This document shows, piece by piece, positions 8,200 to 18,874 of a stretch of 64,000 bases of DNA (position 1 is its first letter; the number at the start of each line of letters is the position of its first letter). Origin of the DNA: Lachnospiraceae bacterium AC2031 (GTDB lineage: Bacteria; Bacillota; Clostridia; Lachnospirales; Lachnospiraceae); contig JIAB01000001.1 in assembly GCA_000687975.1 (NCBI GenBank), positions 248,001-312,000 of the forward strand, written 5' to 3'. Below the pieces are notes generated by a model. It saw only the letters and a list, made by a program, of their open reading frames with translations, searched no databases and was not told where the DNA came from. Position numbers and translations under genes: made by a program.

Positions 8200-8988
8200 C
8201 TAGAAATCACCCCAAGGCTCATGCTGCCATGGATTTACAGCAATAAATGTAATCTCACCATTTTCTACACGAATAAAAAGCTCTGGTGTGTACCAAGCAT
8301 TTGGATCTTCAAGCTTGGACTTTAACTCATCTATATTCTTATAAACAGTAACTTCGTCAGCATTATATTTGATTCCATTTTTACCAAAAGGCGCAAAATT
8401 ATCAACTATAACGACATCCTTTGAAATAGGAAATGTTTTGTCACCAACAGAAGTTGTTGAAGCAAATCCAGCATCATCACGGAAATAATACTTACCATTT
8501 TCCTGAATTTCAAAATATGTAACTGAATAGCCACCTTCACTGTTTATCCAGATGATAGAATTATCATCTTCCGCCTCTAAACTTTCAACATCTGTTCCAT
8601 CAAAAAGCTTATCACCTACTTCAAGTGAAGTAACAAAATCCGCTTCATACTCATCAAAAGTATCAACGTTAAAATCACCCGATAATCCATCATCAGAAAA
8701 TGTAAAAGTTTTTGCCAAATAATCTTGATAAGTTACAGAATCAGTCTGAGATGCTACGCTCGCTTCTTCAGTTGTTACTTCTTCTGTAGTTGCCTCTGTA
8801 GTAATTTCTTCAGTTGTTGTTTCTGTTGTAACTTCTTCAGTTGTTGCCTCAGTTGTTTTTCTCTCTTTACCTTCATTATCTGCAACTTCTGTTCCACATC
8901 CAGAAAGACCAACTGACATAGCAAAAAGCATTGTTCCGAGGGCCATCACTCTGCAAATACTCTTAATCTTCATCTTACTGTTTCTCAT
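8200..8988 (-). CDS. Secreted lipoprotein with Thr/Glu-rich linker
   Basis: A 262-residue protein. The N-terminus is a lipoprotein signal (Arg/Lys start, hydrophobic core, lipobox LSGC with Cys at residue 31), so it should be anchored to the outer face of the membrane. A low-complexity linker of TTEE/TTEATTEE repeats (about residues 43-77) follows, then a roughly 180-residue globular domain that I do not recognise. GGAGG is 12-13 nt before the ATG, slightly far. The gene lies between the dnaJ terminator and prmA, 15 nt from prmA, and appears to head the prmA-rsmE-desulfurase-thiI transcript. Confidence 0.75.
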   Translation of the reverse strand: MRNSKMKIKSICRVMALGTMLFAMSVGLSGCGTEVADNEGKERKTTEATTEEVTTETTTEEITTEATTEEVTTEEASVASQTDSVTYQDYLAKTFTFSDDGLSGDFNVDTFDEYEADFVTSLEVGDKLFDGTDVESLEAEDDNSIIWINSEGGYSVTYFEIQENGKYYFRDDAGFASTTSVGDKTFPISKDVVIVDNFAPFGKNGIKYNADEVTVYKNIDELKSKLEDPNAWYTPELFIRVENGEITFIAVNPWQHEPWGDF

Positions 8989-9075
8989 AATTTAACTTTT
9001 TCCTCCAAATTATAATATTCCAAGTATTGATTTATCATATAAATAAATATTTTTAGCATCAAAAAACCAAGTGAC

Positions 9076-9104
9076 AGTATAACAAAAACCCCGGTTTGTA
9101 GCAA
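9076..9104 (-). promoter_or_regulatory. Candidate promoter overlapping the dnaJ terminator
   Basis: Minus-strand TTGCTA (9099-9104) and TATACT (9076-9081) are 17 bp apart, with an extended TG before the -10. The -35 lies in the loop/arm of the dnaJ terminator hairpin and the -10 just after its T tract. It would drive the lipoprotein-prmA operon with a leader of about 80 nt. Confidence 0.5.
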
Positions 9105-9122
9105 CATACAAACCGGGGTTTT
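9084..9122 (-). terminator. Rho-independent terminator after dnaJ
   Basis: A long stem pairing 9085-9100 with 9107-9122 (AACCCCGGTTTGTA and its complement, 6-nt loop), followed on the minus strand by a T tract. It closes the heat-shock operon. Confidence 0.88.
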
Positions 9123-9148
9123 AAAAACAGGAAAATATATTATAGGTA

Positions 9149-10309
9149 TTACTTTCTGAATTTCTTCTTCTTGTGACCACCAAATGAGAAGTCACCAGCT
9201 GAATCTGTTGTGGATCTTGTACTAACACCAGGACCAGTAGCATTTTCATACTGATTAAGTATAGACTTCTGCTCATCTGTAAGATTCTCTGGAACCTGTA
9301 CAACAAGTGTTACATAATGATCACCACGAACAGTCTTATTCTTAAGTGTTGGAACACCCTTACCCTTAAGCTTAACCTTAGTATTTGTCTGTGTACCAGG
9401 AGCTATATCATAGCTGTAAGGACCATCTATTGTATTAAGCTGAACCTTACCACCAAGAGCTGCCTGAGTAAATGAGATAGGCTCTGATGAATAGATATCA
9501 TAGCCCTGTCTCTGGAATACAGGATGCTTATCAACAAGTATTGTAACAAGAAGGTCTCCACGCTCACCGCCATTGATACCTGGCTCACCCATCTCACGAA
9601 GTCTGATAGACTGACCATTATCAATACCTGCAGGAACCTTAATCTGAATCTTCTTCTTACTCTTTACATAGCCTGAACCAGCACAGTTCGAACACTTATA
9701 CTTAATGATCTTACCTGAACCAGTACAGTCCGGACATGTCTGAACTGTTCTTGCCATACCAAAGAGTGACTGCTGTGTATAAACTACCTGACCTTTACCA
9801 CCGCACTTAGTACAGTTTTCAGGTGCATGACCTGGCTGAGCACCACTTCCCTTACATACAGGACATTCATCCTTAAGTGGAAGTTCTATCTCTGTCTGTG
9901 TACCAAAGATAGCCTCTTCAAAAGTAACACGAACAGTTGTTCTGATATCAGCACCCTTCTGAGGACCATTGGTCTGACGCTGACGTCCACCTCCGAAGAT
10001 ATCACCAAAGATATCTCCGAAGATATCGCCCATATCAGCGAAATCAAATCCAAATCCGTCTCCGCCGCCGCCACCTTGTTCGAAGGCAGCAAAACCGAAC
10101 TGGTCATACTTCTGTCTATTAGCTGGATCCGAAAGAATAGCATACGCTTCTGAAGCCTCTTTAAACTTCTCCTCTGCTTCTTTATCTCCAGGATTAGCAT
10201 CAGGATGGTACTTCTTAGCAAGAACTCTGTAAGCCTTTTTTAATTCATTATCTGTAGCATTCTTGGATACACCAAGAACCTCATACAGATCTCTTCTTTC
10301 ATCTGCCAT
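9149..10309 (-). CDS. dnaJ: Chaperone protein DnaJ
   Basis: A type I Hsp40 co-chaperone of 386 residues. The J domain carries HPD in [10 protein letters not shown] near residue 35. A Gly/Phe-rich region ([10 protein letters not shown]..) follows, then four zinc-binding CxxCxGxG repeats ([32 protein letters not shown]) and the C-terminal substrate-binding domains. It stimulates the ATPase of DnaK, whose gene lies 20 nt upstream. It is the last gene of the CIRCE-controlled operon and ends at a strong terminator. Confidence 0.97.
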   Translation of the reverse strand: MADERRDLYEVLGVSKNATDNELKKAYRVLAKKYHPDANPGDKEAEEKFKEASEAYAILSDPANRQKYDQFGFAAFEQGGGGGDGFGFDFADMGDIFGDIFGDIFGGGRQRQTNGPQKGADIRTTVRVTFEEAIFGTQTEIELPLKDECPVCKGSGAQPGHAPENCTKCGGKGQVVYTQQSLFGMARTVQTCPDCTGSGKIIKYKCSNCAGSGYVKSKKKIQIKVPAGIDNGQSIRLREMGEPGINGGERGDLLVTILVDKHPVFQRQGYDIYSSEPISFTQAALGGKVQLNTIDGPYSYDIAPGTQTNTKVKLKGKGVPTLKNKTVRGDHYVTLVVQVPENLTDEQKSILNQYENATGPGVSTRSTTDSAGDFSFGGHKKKKFRK

Positions 10310-10329
10310 TATTTATCACCCTTCAAATA

Positions 10330-12210
<1,881 letters not shown>

Positions 12211-12224
12211 TCAGTATGTGATTT

Positions 12225-12884
12225 TTAATTTACGACCTTGACCATTGCATGTCTCAGTACGTTATCTTTATACATATAACCCTTCTGCATTTCTTCAACG
12301 ACAAGGTTTTCACCCTTCTCAGCATCCTCTTCATGGATAACTGCATTATGCAGCATAGGATCAAATTCTGTACCAACAGCATTCATTGGCTTAACACCGA
12401 TTCCTTCCAGTGTATCCATCAGCTGTTTATATATCTTTTCGATACCTTCTTCGAAAGGTGTCTTTTCATCCTGATTTACACTTTCAAGAGCTCTCTCGAA
12501 GTTATCGATAACTGGAAGTACTTTTTCAAGTGCATCCATAGCACCCCTATCTGACATCTCAAGATTTTCTTTCTTATTACGCTCGCGCATATTGTCGAAC
12601 TCAGATAAAAGTCTTGTATATTTTTCTTTATTACCTTCAGCAAGTTCCTTTGCTGCTTCAAGTTCAGCCTGCATCTGCTTGCTGCCTCGACGATTCTTCT
12701 TTGGAACTGGCTTTGGTCTAGCTGCCTCATCATCCTCATCATAGTTGAGCTCTTCATCTATCTTAGCTCTTGTTCCTGGATTTTCAGCACCCTCAGTAAC
12801 CTTAATCTTCTGCTCGCTTGAATCAGCGCCGCCCTTATCTTCCTTAAGGTTCCTAAGCTTTTCATTCATACTTTTTTTTGCCAT
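12225..12884 (-). CDS. grpE: Nucleotide exchange factor GrpE
   Basis: The 219-residue exchange factor for DnaK. A charged disordered N-terminus leads into the long coiled-coil helix (about residues 70-130, KQMQAELEAAKELAEGNKEK) and the C-terminal beta domain with VGTEFDPMLHNAV near residue 175. The ATG overlaps the hrcA stop codon by one base (TAATG), with GGGGAG upstream, indicating translational coupling. Confidence 0.96.
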   Translation of the reverse strand: MAKKSMNEKLRNLKEDKGGADSSEQKIKVTEGAENPGTRAKIDEELNYDEDDEAARPKPVPKKNRRGSKQMQAELEAAKELAEGNKEKYTRLLSEFDNMRERNKKENLEMSDRGAMDALEKVLPVIDNFERALESVNQDEKTPFEEGIEKIYKQLMDTLEGIGVKPMNAVGTEFDPMLHNAVIHEEDAEKGENLVVEEMQKGYMYKDNVLRHAMVKVVN

Positions 12885-13945
12885 TAGTTCTCCCCTCTCT
12901 CGCCTGCTCGGAATATACTATCCAGTTCATCAGTAAGACTCTTTAATGTACTAACAACTTTTTTGTAGTCCATTCTCTTCGGTCCTATAATACCTATAGT
13001 TCCTTTTGCCCCCTCTGGCAACTGGTAAGTCGAAGTTATGATAGAACAGTCTTTCATATTTTGTACAGGAGCTTCATCTCCTATATAAATTTGAATGCTA
13101 TGATCTCCATCCTCTGACTTAAGTGTTTCATCTGCAAGTTCGTTAAGACCTGTCTGCTCCTCAAATGTTTCAAGTAGCGCTGTAGCCTTCTCGACATCAC
13201 CGAGCTCCTGATACTTCAGGATATTCGATGCTCCACTTGTATAAATCTTCATTTCCTCGGCTTCTTTAACGACATCAACGATGCCTTCGAAGATTCTCTC
13301 TAGGATATCAGCATAATCACCAGCCTGTTTTTTCATGGTCTGCATGAGTTCCAGGTTAATCTGGTCAACTGATACTCCCTGAAGAAATGTATTAAGCAGT
13401 ATATTGAACTTAAGCACTTCTTCGTTTATTAGAGGTCTGGAAACTTTAATTATCTTGTTCTTAGCTATATTGTCACCAACGACTATAACAGCAACAAGCT
13501 TTTCTTCATCCACCTGAGACAGCTGTATAAACTTAACCTGTTTATTTCTAAGCTGTGGTGTAGTGACCATAGTCGCATACTGTGTATTAAAGGCAAGTAC
13601 CTTTGCCACTTGCATGAGCAGGGACTCAAGCTTATCTACTCTTTCAAGCAGAACCTCCTGCGACTTGTCGCTCTCCTCTTTCTCTGACATAACCTTATCA
13701 ACATAGAAGCGATATCCTTTATCGGTAGGAATTCTACCTGCAGAGGTATGAGGCTGTACTATATATCCTAGTTCTTCAAGATCAGCCATCTCATTTCTTA
13801 TTGTTGCAGAACTGAGATTCAAATCAGAAAGCTTTGAGATAGTACGTGAGCCAACCGGTTCACCAGTTTCCAGATAGTTGGAAATGATAGCTCTGAGGAT
13901 GGTCTGTTTACGAACATCAAGATCATATTCCAAATCCTGACCCAT
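12884..13945 (-). CDS. hrcA: Heat-inducible transcription repressor HrcA
   Basis: A 353-residue repressor that binds CIRCE. The N-terminal winged helix includes GEPVGSRTISK and LSSATIRNEMADLEELGYI, followed by the HTSAGRIPTDKGYRFYVD motif at about residues 78-95 and a GAF-like inserted dimerisation domain. It is the first gene of hrcA-grpE-dnaK-dnaJ and autoregulates through the CIRCE element 52 nt upstream. Activity of HrcA is known to need GroEL in Bacillus; groESL is not in this window. Confidence 0.97.
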   Translation of the reverse strand: MGQDLEYDLDVRKQTILRAIISNYLETGEPVGSRTISKLSDLNLSSATIRNEMADLEELGYIVQPHTSAGRIPTDKGYRFYVDKVMSEKEESDKSQEVLLERVDKLESLLMQVAKVLAFNTQYATMVTTPQLRNKQVKFIQLSQVDEEKLVAVIVVGDNIAKNKIIKVSRPLINEEVLKFNILLNTFLQGVSVDQINLELMQTMKKQAGDYADILERIFEGIVDVVKEAEEMKIYTSGASNILKYQELGDVEKATALLETFEEQTGLNELADETLKSEDGDHSIQIYIGDEAPVQNMKDCSIITSTYQLPEGAKGTIGIIGPKRMDYKKVVSTLKSLTDELDSIFRAGERGEN

Positions 13946-13996
13946 GATATCACCATCCTTTATTCAGTTATTATCTTAAATTATCCATCTATCTTG

Positions 13997-14023
13997 TTAG
14001 CACTCAAAAACTTCGAGTGCTAA
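13997..14023 (-). promoter_or_regulatory. CIRCE operator
   Basis: The perfect inverted repeat TTAGCACTC-N9-GAGTGCTAA (13997-14005 and 14015-14023). It covers roughly +5 to +31 of the predicted hrcA transcript, the classic position for HrcA repression. Confidence 0.98.
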
Positions 14024-14034
14024 CTGCACATATT

Positions 14035-14063
14035 AATGTACATCCTAGAGAGGTAAATGTCAA
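14035..14063 (-). promoter_or_regulatory. Sigma-A promoter of the hrcA-grpE-dnaK-dnaJ operon
   Basis: Minus-strand TTGACA (14058-14063), 17 bp, TACATT (14035-14040). The predicted start, near 14028, lies just upstream of CIRCE. Confidence 0.8.
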
Positions 14064-14121
14064 GGAAATATAACAAATTTTTAAGAATTTTTTATTAATA
14101 ATTTACAAGAGTTTTTAATAT

Positions 14122-14152
14122 AAAAATGCCGACAAGCTGTGACTTGTCGGCA
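14122..14152 (-). terminator. Rho-independent terminator after hemW
   Basis: A 10-bp stem TGCCGACAAG/CTTGTCGGCA (14127-14152) followed on the minus strand by five T (14122-14126). It separates lepA-hemW transcription from the heat-shock operon. Confidence 0.88.
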
Positions 14153-14196
14153 GATTACATTTTACTAAATAATATTAAGTTTAGAGTAAATTTTCT

Positions 14197-15396
14197 TTAT
14201 GTTGTTAGCATAAAGTCGGATAAAATGTAATTACTTACGTCGATACCCTTATCGGTAAGGGCAACCACATTTTCATCTGCATACATATATCCCTGATCAA
14301 CATATTTATTGATGATATCTCCGTAAAGCTCAAATACATCTCTGTTGAACTTTTCAGAAAAATCTTTTCGCCTAATTCCTTTGATCATCCTGAGTCCAAG
14401 GAACATATATTCTTCTATTCTTGATTCAAGGAAGATTGTCTGAACATTCTCACGAAGGATTGCAGTAGCCGAATCATAAAGTTTAATTCTATCAGTATCC
14501 TTAGTAAGCTCTTCTCTTACATCATCACAGATTTCTATATAGTTATCTAGATTCTTGATATTACTGAAACGTTCACCCTTGAAATAGGAGGAAGCACCAA
14601 TACCGAGTCCAATATACTGTCCACCAGTCCAGTAAACCATGTTGTGACGGCTTTCGTATCCGGGCTTTGAATAATTTGATATCTCATATCTTTCATAGCC
14701 AGCAGCCTTTAGCACCTTTTTTGTCATGTAATACATGCTTCTATCGGTATCCTCATCAGGGATCAAATTAAGAAGGTCAGGTCTTTCCTTAAGCTTTGTA
14801 CCATCTTCAACCTGTAGTGAATAAACTGAAATATGCTCAGGCCCCAGCTCTGTAATCCTTGTCAGAGTATCTACCATAGTATGCATATCCTGACCAGGAA
14901 GTGAAGTCATAGCATCAACGCTGATATTCTCAAAACCAGCGCGGCGAGCAGCCTCAAAACCATCAACAAACTCTTCATAGTTATGAATACGACCCATGAG
15001 TCTAAGTATTTCGTCATCTGCAGACTGAAGACCTATAGACAGTCGATTGATACCATATTCTCTATACGCAAGCAGATCAGTGTATTTGATTGTTCCAGGA
15101 TTAACCTCGATAGTAATCTCAGGAAATCTATCAACCTTGAAGATATGCTTGATAGTGTTGATGACATTTCCTATCATGGCTTCATCCAGGAAGGAAGGTG
15201 TTCCACCACCTATATAGATAGTCTTTACTATATATCTATCAGCGTAAGGCTTGTACATTCTAATCTCGCTCATAAGAGCATTGATGTACTGAATCTTCTT
15301 TGTACTTGTCTCTCCTTCGAAGGAAAGGAAGTCGCAGTACATGCACTTATGCTTACAAAATGGAATATGAACGTATATGCTAAGAGGTTTTCTCAT
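14197..15396 (-). CDS. hemW: Heme chaperone HemW (radical SAM, HemN-like)
   Basis: A 399-residue protein with the radical SAM motif CKHKCMYC near residue 14 in YVHIPFCKHKCMYCDF, IGGGTPS, and the HemN C-terminal domain. It lacks the N-terminal extension and fourth-cysteine pattern of true coproporphyrinogen dehydrogenases, so HemW, a heme-binding trafficking protein, is the better name. A stretch around residues 290-330 (VREELTKDTDRIKLYDSATA) is longer than in short relatives. GGAG is 8 nt before the ATG. It lies 14 nt after lepA, the usual Firmicutes pair. Confidence 0.92.
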   Translation of the reverse strand: MRKPLSIYVHIPFCKHKCMYCDFLSFEGETSTKKIQYINALMSEIRMYKPYADRYIVKTIYIGGGTPSFLDEAMIGNVINTIKHIFKVDRFPEITIEVNPGTIKYTDLLAYREYGINRLSIGLQSADDEILRLMGRIHNYEEFVDGFEAARRAGFENISVDAMTSLPGQDMHTMVDTLTRITELGPEHISVYSLQVEDGTKLKERPDLLNLIPDEDTDRSMYYMTKKVLKAAGYERYEISNYSKPGYESRHNMVYWTGGQYIGLGIGASSYFKGERFSNIKNLDNYIEICDDVREELTKDTDRIKLYDSATAILRENVQTIFLESRIEEYMFLGLRMIKGIRRKDFSEKFNRDVFELYGDIINKYVDQGYMYADENVVALTDKGIDVSNYILSDFMLTT

Positions 15397-15410
15397 ACTT
15401 AAATCTCCAA

Positions 15411-17228
15411 TTAGTCTTCGTCATCAAGTTTAAGAACAGCTGTGAAGGCTGACTGTGGAACGTCTACAGAACCAACCTGACGCATTCTCTTCTTTCCTTC
15501 CTTCTGCTTCTCAAGGAGCTTCTTCTTACGAGAGATATCGCCGCCGTAACATTTGGCAAGGACATCTTTACGAAGAGCCTTAATTGTCTCACGAGCAATA
15601 ACCTTGCTTCCGATAGCCGCCTGAATAGGAATCTCGAAGAGCTGTCTTGGAATCTCCTTCTTAAGCTTCTCGCACATCTTTCTTCCACGCTCGTATGCAG
15701 AATCTCTGAATACTATGAAAGAAAGCGCATCTATTCCTTCTCTATTAATAAGAATATCAAGTTTAACAAGTGTAGACTTAGCATAACCCTTTAACTCGTA
15801 GTCAAATGAAGCGTAACCACGGGATCTTGATTTAAGAGCATCAAAGAAATCGTAAATGATCTCGTTAAGAGGCATCTCATATTTAAGAAGAACTCTTGTC
15901 TCCTCAAGATACTCCATACTCTTATAGATACCACGTCTCTCCTGACAGAGTTTCATGATAGCACCTGTGTAGTCTGAGGTGGTCATGATTTCAGCATCAA
16001 CTATAGGTTCTTCCATGTAGTCGATTTCAGAAGGATCAGGCATATTTGTAGGATTAGTAAGTTCGATAACCTCTCCATTTGTCTTATGAATCTTATAGAT
16101 AACAGACGGAGCTGTTGTAATGATATCAAGATTATACTCTCTCTGAAGTCTTTCCTGGATTACTTCCAAATGAAGAAGTCCGAGGAATCCGCATCTAAAA
16201 CCAAAGCCAAGAGCCACACTGGTTTCAGGCTCATATGAAAGAGATGCATCATTTAGCTGAAGCTTTTCAAGAGCATCCTTAAGCTCCTGATACTTTGCAC
16301 CATCCTCTGGATAGATACCGCAGAATACCATAGGGCGGGCCTTTTTATATCCAGGAAGAGCCTCATCACACATGTTATCTGCATCTGTAACTGTATCACC
16401 AACCTCAGTATCTCTAACATTCTTAAGAGATGCAGTGATATATCCAACCATACCGGCACTGATCTCATCCTGTGGGATGAACTGTCCAGCACCAAAGATA
16501 CCAACTTCTACAACATCTGCCTCAGCACCAGTCTCCATCATATGAATACGGGAGCCTTTCTTAACGAAACCGTCAAATACACGGCAGAATATAATAACAC
16601 CTTTATAGGAATCATAAAGACTATCAAAGATAAGAGCCTTAAATGGCTTGTTGTTATCACCTGTTGGGGCAGGAACCTTCTCAACGATTGCTTCGAGAAC
16701 AGACTCGATATTGATTCCATTTTTTGCGGAAATAAGTGGAGCATCTTCAGCTACAATACCGATAACGTCTTCAATCTCAGTAATTACTCTCTGAGGATCC
16801 GCTGATGGAAGGTCAATCTTATTAATAACTGGGAATACTTCAAGATTGTGGTCGATTGCCATATAGACATTGGCAAGTGTCTGAGCCTCAACGCCCTGAG
16901 CAGCATCAACCACAAGAACTGCACCTTCACATGCAGCGAGGGCACGAGAAACCTCATAGTTAAAATCCACATGTCCCGGAGTATCGATAAGATTAAGGAT
17001 ATACTCTTCTCCATCATTAGCTTTATAAATGATACGAACAGCCTGAGATTTAATAGTGATACCTCTCTCACGTTCTATATCCATATTATCAAGAACCTGT
17101 TCCTGCATCTCACGCTCTGTAAGTGTACCTGTTGTCTCAATAATACGGTCAGCAAGTGTTGACTTACCATGATCGATATGAGCGATGATACAGAAGTTTC
17201 TAATTTTCGATTGATCTAAATGTGACAT
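15411..17228 (-). CDS. lepA: Elongation factor 4 (LepA)
   Basis: A 605-residue translational GTPase that back-translocates or rescues stalled ribosomes. The start [24 protein letters not shown] is the family N-terminus; G motifs [23 protein letters not shown] and SAKNG are intact, and the LepA-specific C-terminal domain ends in the usual basic [24 protein letters not shown] precedes the ATG. Its start overlaps the end of the upstream transporter gene by 29 bp. Confidence 0.97.
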   Translation of the reverse strand: MSHLDQSKIRNFCIIAHIDHGKSTLADRIIETTGTLTEREMQEQVLDNMDIERERGITIKSQAVRIIYKANDGEEYILNLIDTPGHVDFNYEVSRALAACEGAVLVVDAAQGVEAQTLANVYMAIDHNLEVFPVINKIDLPSADPQRVITEIEDVIGIVAEDAPLISAKNGINIESVLEAIVEKVPAPTGDNNKPFKALIFDSLYDSYKGVIIFCRVFDGFVKKGSRIHMMETGAEADVVEVGIFGAGQFIPQDEISAGMVGYITASLKNVRDTEVGDTVTDADNMCDEALPGYKKARPMVFCGIYPEDGAKYQELKDALEKLQLNDASLSYEPETSVALGFGFRCGFLGLLHLEVIQERLQREYNLDIITTAPSVIYKIHKTNGEVIELTNPTNMPDPSEIDYMEEPIVDAEIMTTSDYTGAIMKLCQERRGIYKSMEYLEETRVLLKYEMPLNEIIYDFFDALKSRSRGYASFDYELKGYAKSTLVKLDILINREGIDALSFIVFRDSAYERGRKMCEKLKKEIPRQLFEIPIQAAIGSKVIARETIKALRKDVLAKCYGGDISRKKKLLEKQKEGKKRMRQVGSVDVPQSAFTAVLKLDDED

Positions 17229-18183
17229 AATCTTTCCTTTTTGATTTTATTGGGAGTTCGGCTAGTATTATAGCCACGAACATTATAACACAACCTATTA
17301 TTTCGTCGACAGTTAGTTTCTGTCCCAGAATAACAAATCCTGAAAGGGCTGAAACCACTGATTCCAGACTCATTATGAGGGATGCAACTGTAGGATTTAC
17401 ATCCTTCTGCCCAAGTATCTGTAACGTATATGCAACGCCGCAGGCCATAAAACCTGAATAACAAAGAGCCGGCAGGGCTGACAAAATTAGTTCAGCGCTT
17501 GGCGCCATCTTATATACAGAGCAATCTATCGGATAAACAAAGATAAGACTAATAACTGCAGCCACCAGAAACTGAGTACTGGACATCACTACTCCATCCA
17601 CTTTATCTTTATTTGCATGATTGATATATAAAATATGAAATGAAAAAATCAGCGAACATATAAGAAGCTGAATATCAGGAAGCTCCAGAATAAAGCTTTT
17701 ACCACGCCCTATACATAAGAAGTATAGACCAATCAGAGCAAGCAACACCGAAACCCATATAATAGGACTGGTTTTCTTCTTTAAAAATATACATATAACA
17801 GGAACCATGATTATATAAAGCGCAGTGATAAAACCCGCTTTACCAGTACTTGCTTTAAGCATAGCCATTTGCTGAAAGTTAGATGCTGCGCATAGAATGA
17901 TTCCGCAAACTATTCCATGATGAATAGATAGTCTGATATCGCCGTTCTTTTCGCCCTTTTTCTCATTTTGCTTTCTCATCACATATATAACAGGGATAAG
18001 TATAGTTCCACCAAGTATGTACCTCACAACACTGAAGGTAAAAGGACCTATATATTCCATACCTGCAGCCTGAGCTACAAAGGAAGTTCCCCATATGATT
18101 GCAGTAAGCAAAAGGAGAAATGAATTCTTCAGCGAATTTCCACTCGAACTCTTTGTATCCAGTTGTTTTTCTTGTTTAGTCAT
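17200..18183 (-). CDS. EamA/DMT-family transporter
   Basis: A 327-residue integral membrane protein with about ten helices in two EamA repeats. It begins with the characteristic [14 protein letters not shown] and later has [20 protein letters not shown]. Members export amino acids or other metabolites; the substrate is unknown. The start is placed at the ATG at 18183. A TTG 51 nt further upstream would be inside a strong promoter whose predicted +1 falls on this ATG, so the mRNA may be leaderless. No Shine-Dalgarno is visible. The 3' end overlaps lepA by 29 bp. Confidence 0.85.
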   Translation of the reverse strand: MTKQEKQLDTKSSSGNSLKNSFLLLLTAIIWGTSFVAQAAGMEYIGPFTFSVVRYILGGTILIPVIYVMRKQNEKKGEKNGDIRLSIHHGIVCGIILCAASNFQQMAMLKASTGKAGFITALYIIMVPVICIFLKKKTSPIIWVSVLLALIGLYFLCIGRGKSFILELPDIQLLICSLIFSFHILYINHANKDKVDGVVMSSTQFLVAAVISLIFVYPIDCSVYKMAPSAELILSALPALCYSGFMACGVAYTLQILGQKDVNPTVASLIMSLESVVSALSGFVILGQKLTVDEIIGCVIMFVAIILAELPIKSKRKDYVTFRSIEN

Positions 18184-18189
18184 TGCAAC

Positions 18190-18218
18190 ATAATATACAA
18201 AATATAAGACCTTGTCAA
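18190..18218 (-). promoter_or_regulatory. Promoter placing +1 on the EamA start codon
   Basis: Minus-strand TTGACA (18213-18218), 17 bp, TATTAT (18190-18195). Six bases (GTTGCA) separate the -10 from the ATG at 18183, so the usual start point coincides with the A of ATG. Confidence 0.65.
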
Positions 18219-18273
18219 AGCAATGCTCTAACAAGATCCTATAGAAAAATCATTTTATTAATAATGCTTAATT

Positions 18274-18777
18274 TTAATAATAATCACCATATTTATTAAG
18301 CGCATAAAGAGCAAGCGCAAATGCAAGACCGATAAGCATATCTGATTCAATATCAAACTCCATAATATAGGTCTCACACATATTAAGTGCCTGTCCATGA
18401 ATAAGGTAGTTTTCATTACGAACAGTCATCATTGGAAGTGCACCTCTATAGAGAACGTATCTCCATGAAACACCGTCTCCCTCAACTTCAAGATCCTCAT
18501 CATACTCAATAATGTATCTCTGAGTTCGAGACATCGTATCACGCTCAACTGTACCGAACTTATCACGGGCAGCAAACTCGAAGTATGAACCCTCTCTACC
18601 GTACTTTTCCTGAACATAAGCACATTCATTGATTGTATCAGCAAGGAAAATCTTGATTCTATGACCTGTAGCAATAAAGTCATCCTTAGTGTAATAAACT
18701 TCTTTTCCCCTCTCGTCAAAAACCTTAACGGAATCGTAGTCCTCAAGGTCCTGAGCTTTTATAAAAAGTTTAGCCAT
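18274..18777 (-). CDS. LURP-one/YxjI-like (tubby-like fold) protein
   Basis: A soluble 167-residue protein without a signal peptide. The alternating beta pattern, with KVFDERGKEVYYTKDDFIATGHRIKIF at the N-terminus and a hydrophobic C-terminal helix (DMLIGLAFALALYALNKYG), fits the LURP-one-related/YxjI family with a tubby-like barrel. That assignment is by pattern only. Members bind lipids or have no known role. AGAAGGGG precedes the ATG, and the gene has its own promoter. Confidence 0.6.
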   Translation of the reverse strand: MAKLFIKAQDLEDYDSVKVFDERGKEVYYTKDDFIATGHRIKIFLADTINECAYVQEKYGREGSYFEFAARDKFGTVERDTMSRTQRYIIEYDEDLEVEGDGVSWRYVLYRGALPMMTVRNENYLIHGQALNMCETYIMEFDIESDMLIGLAFALALYALNKYGDYY

Positions 18778-18811
18778 GATAAAAACCCCTTCTTAAAAAA
18801 ATACAAAAGTT

Positions 18812-18840
18812 ATTTTAACATAATTAAAGAGTTACAACAA
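18812..18840 (-). promoter_or_regulatory. Candidate promoter of the LURP-one-like gene
   Basis: Minus-strand TTGTTG (18835-18840), 17 bp, TAAAAT (18812-18817), with TG one base before the -10. Confidence 0.45.
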
Positions 18841-18874
18841 CACAAAATATAGTGGAAATATTTGTAAATTCTAA

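Noticed and set aside
8725-8916. Cys/Phe-rich plus-strand ORF opposite the lipoprotein linker
   Set aside because: It is the reverse reading of the Thr/Glu repeat codons, an artefact of low complexity.
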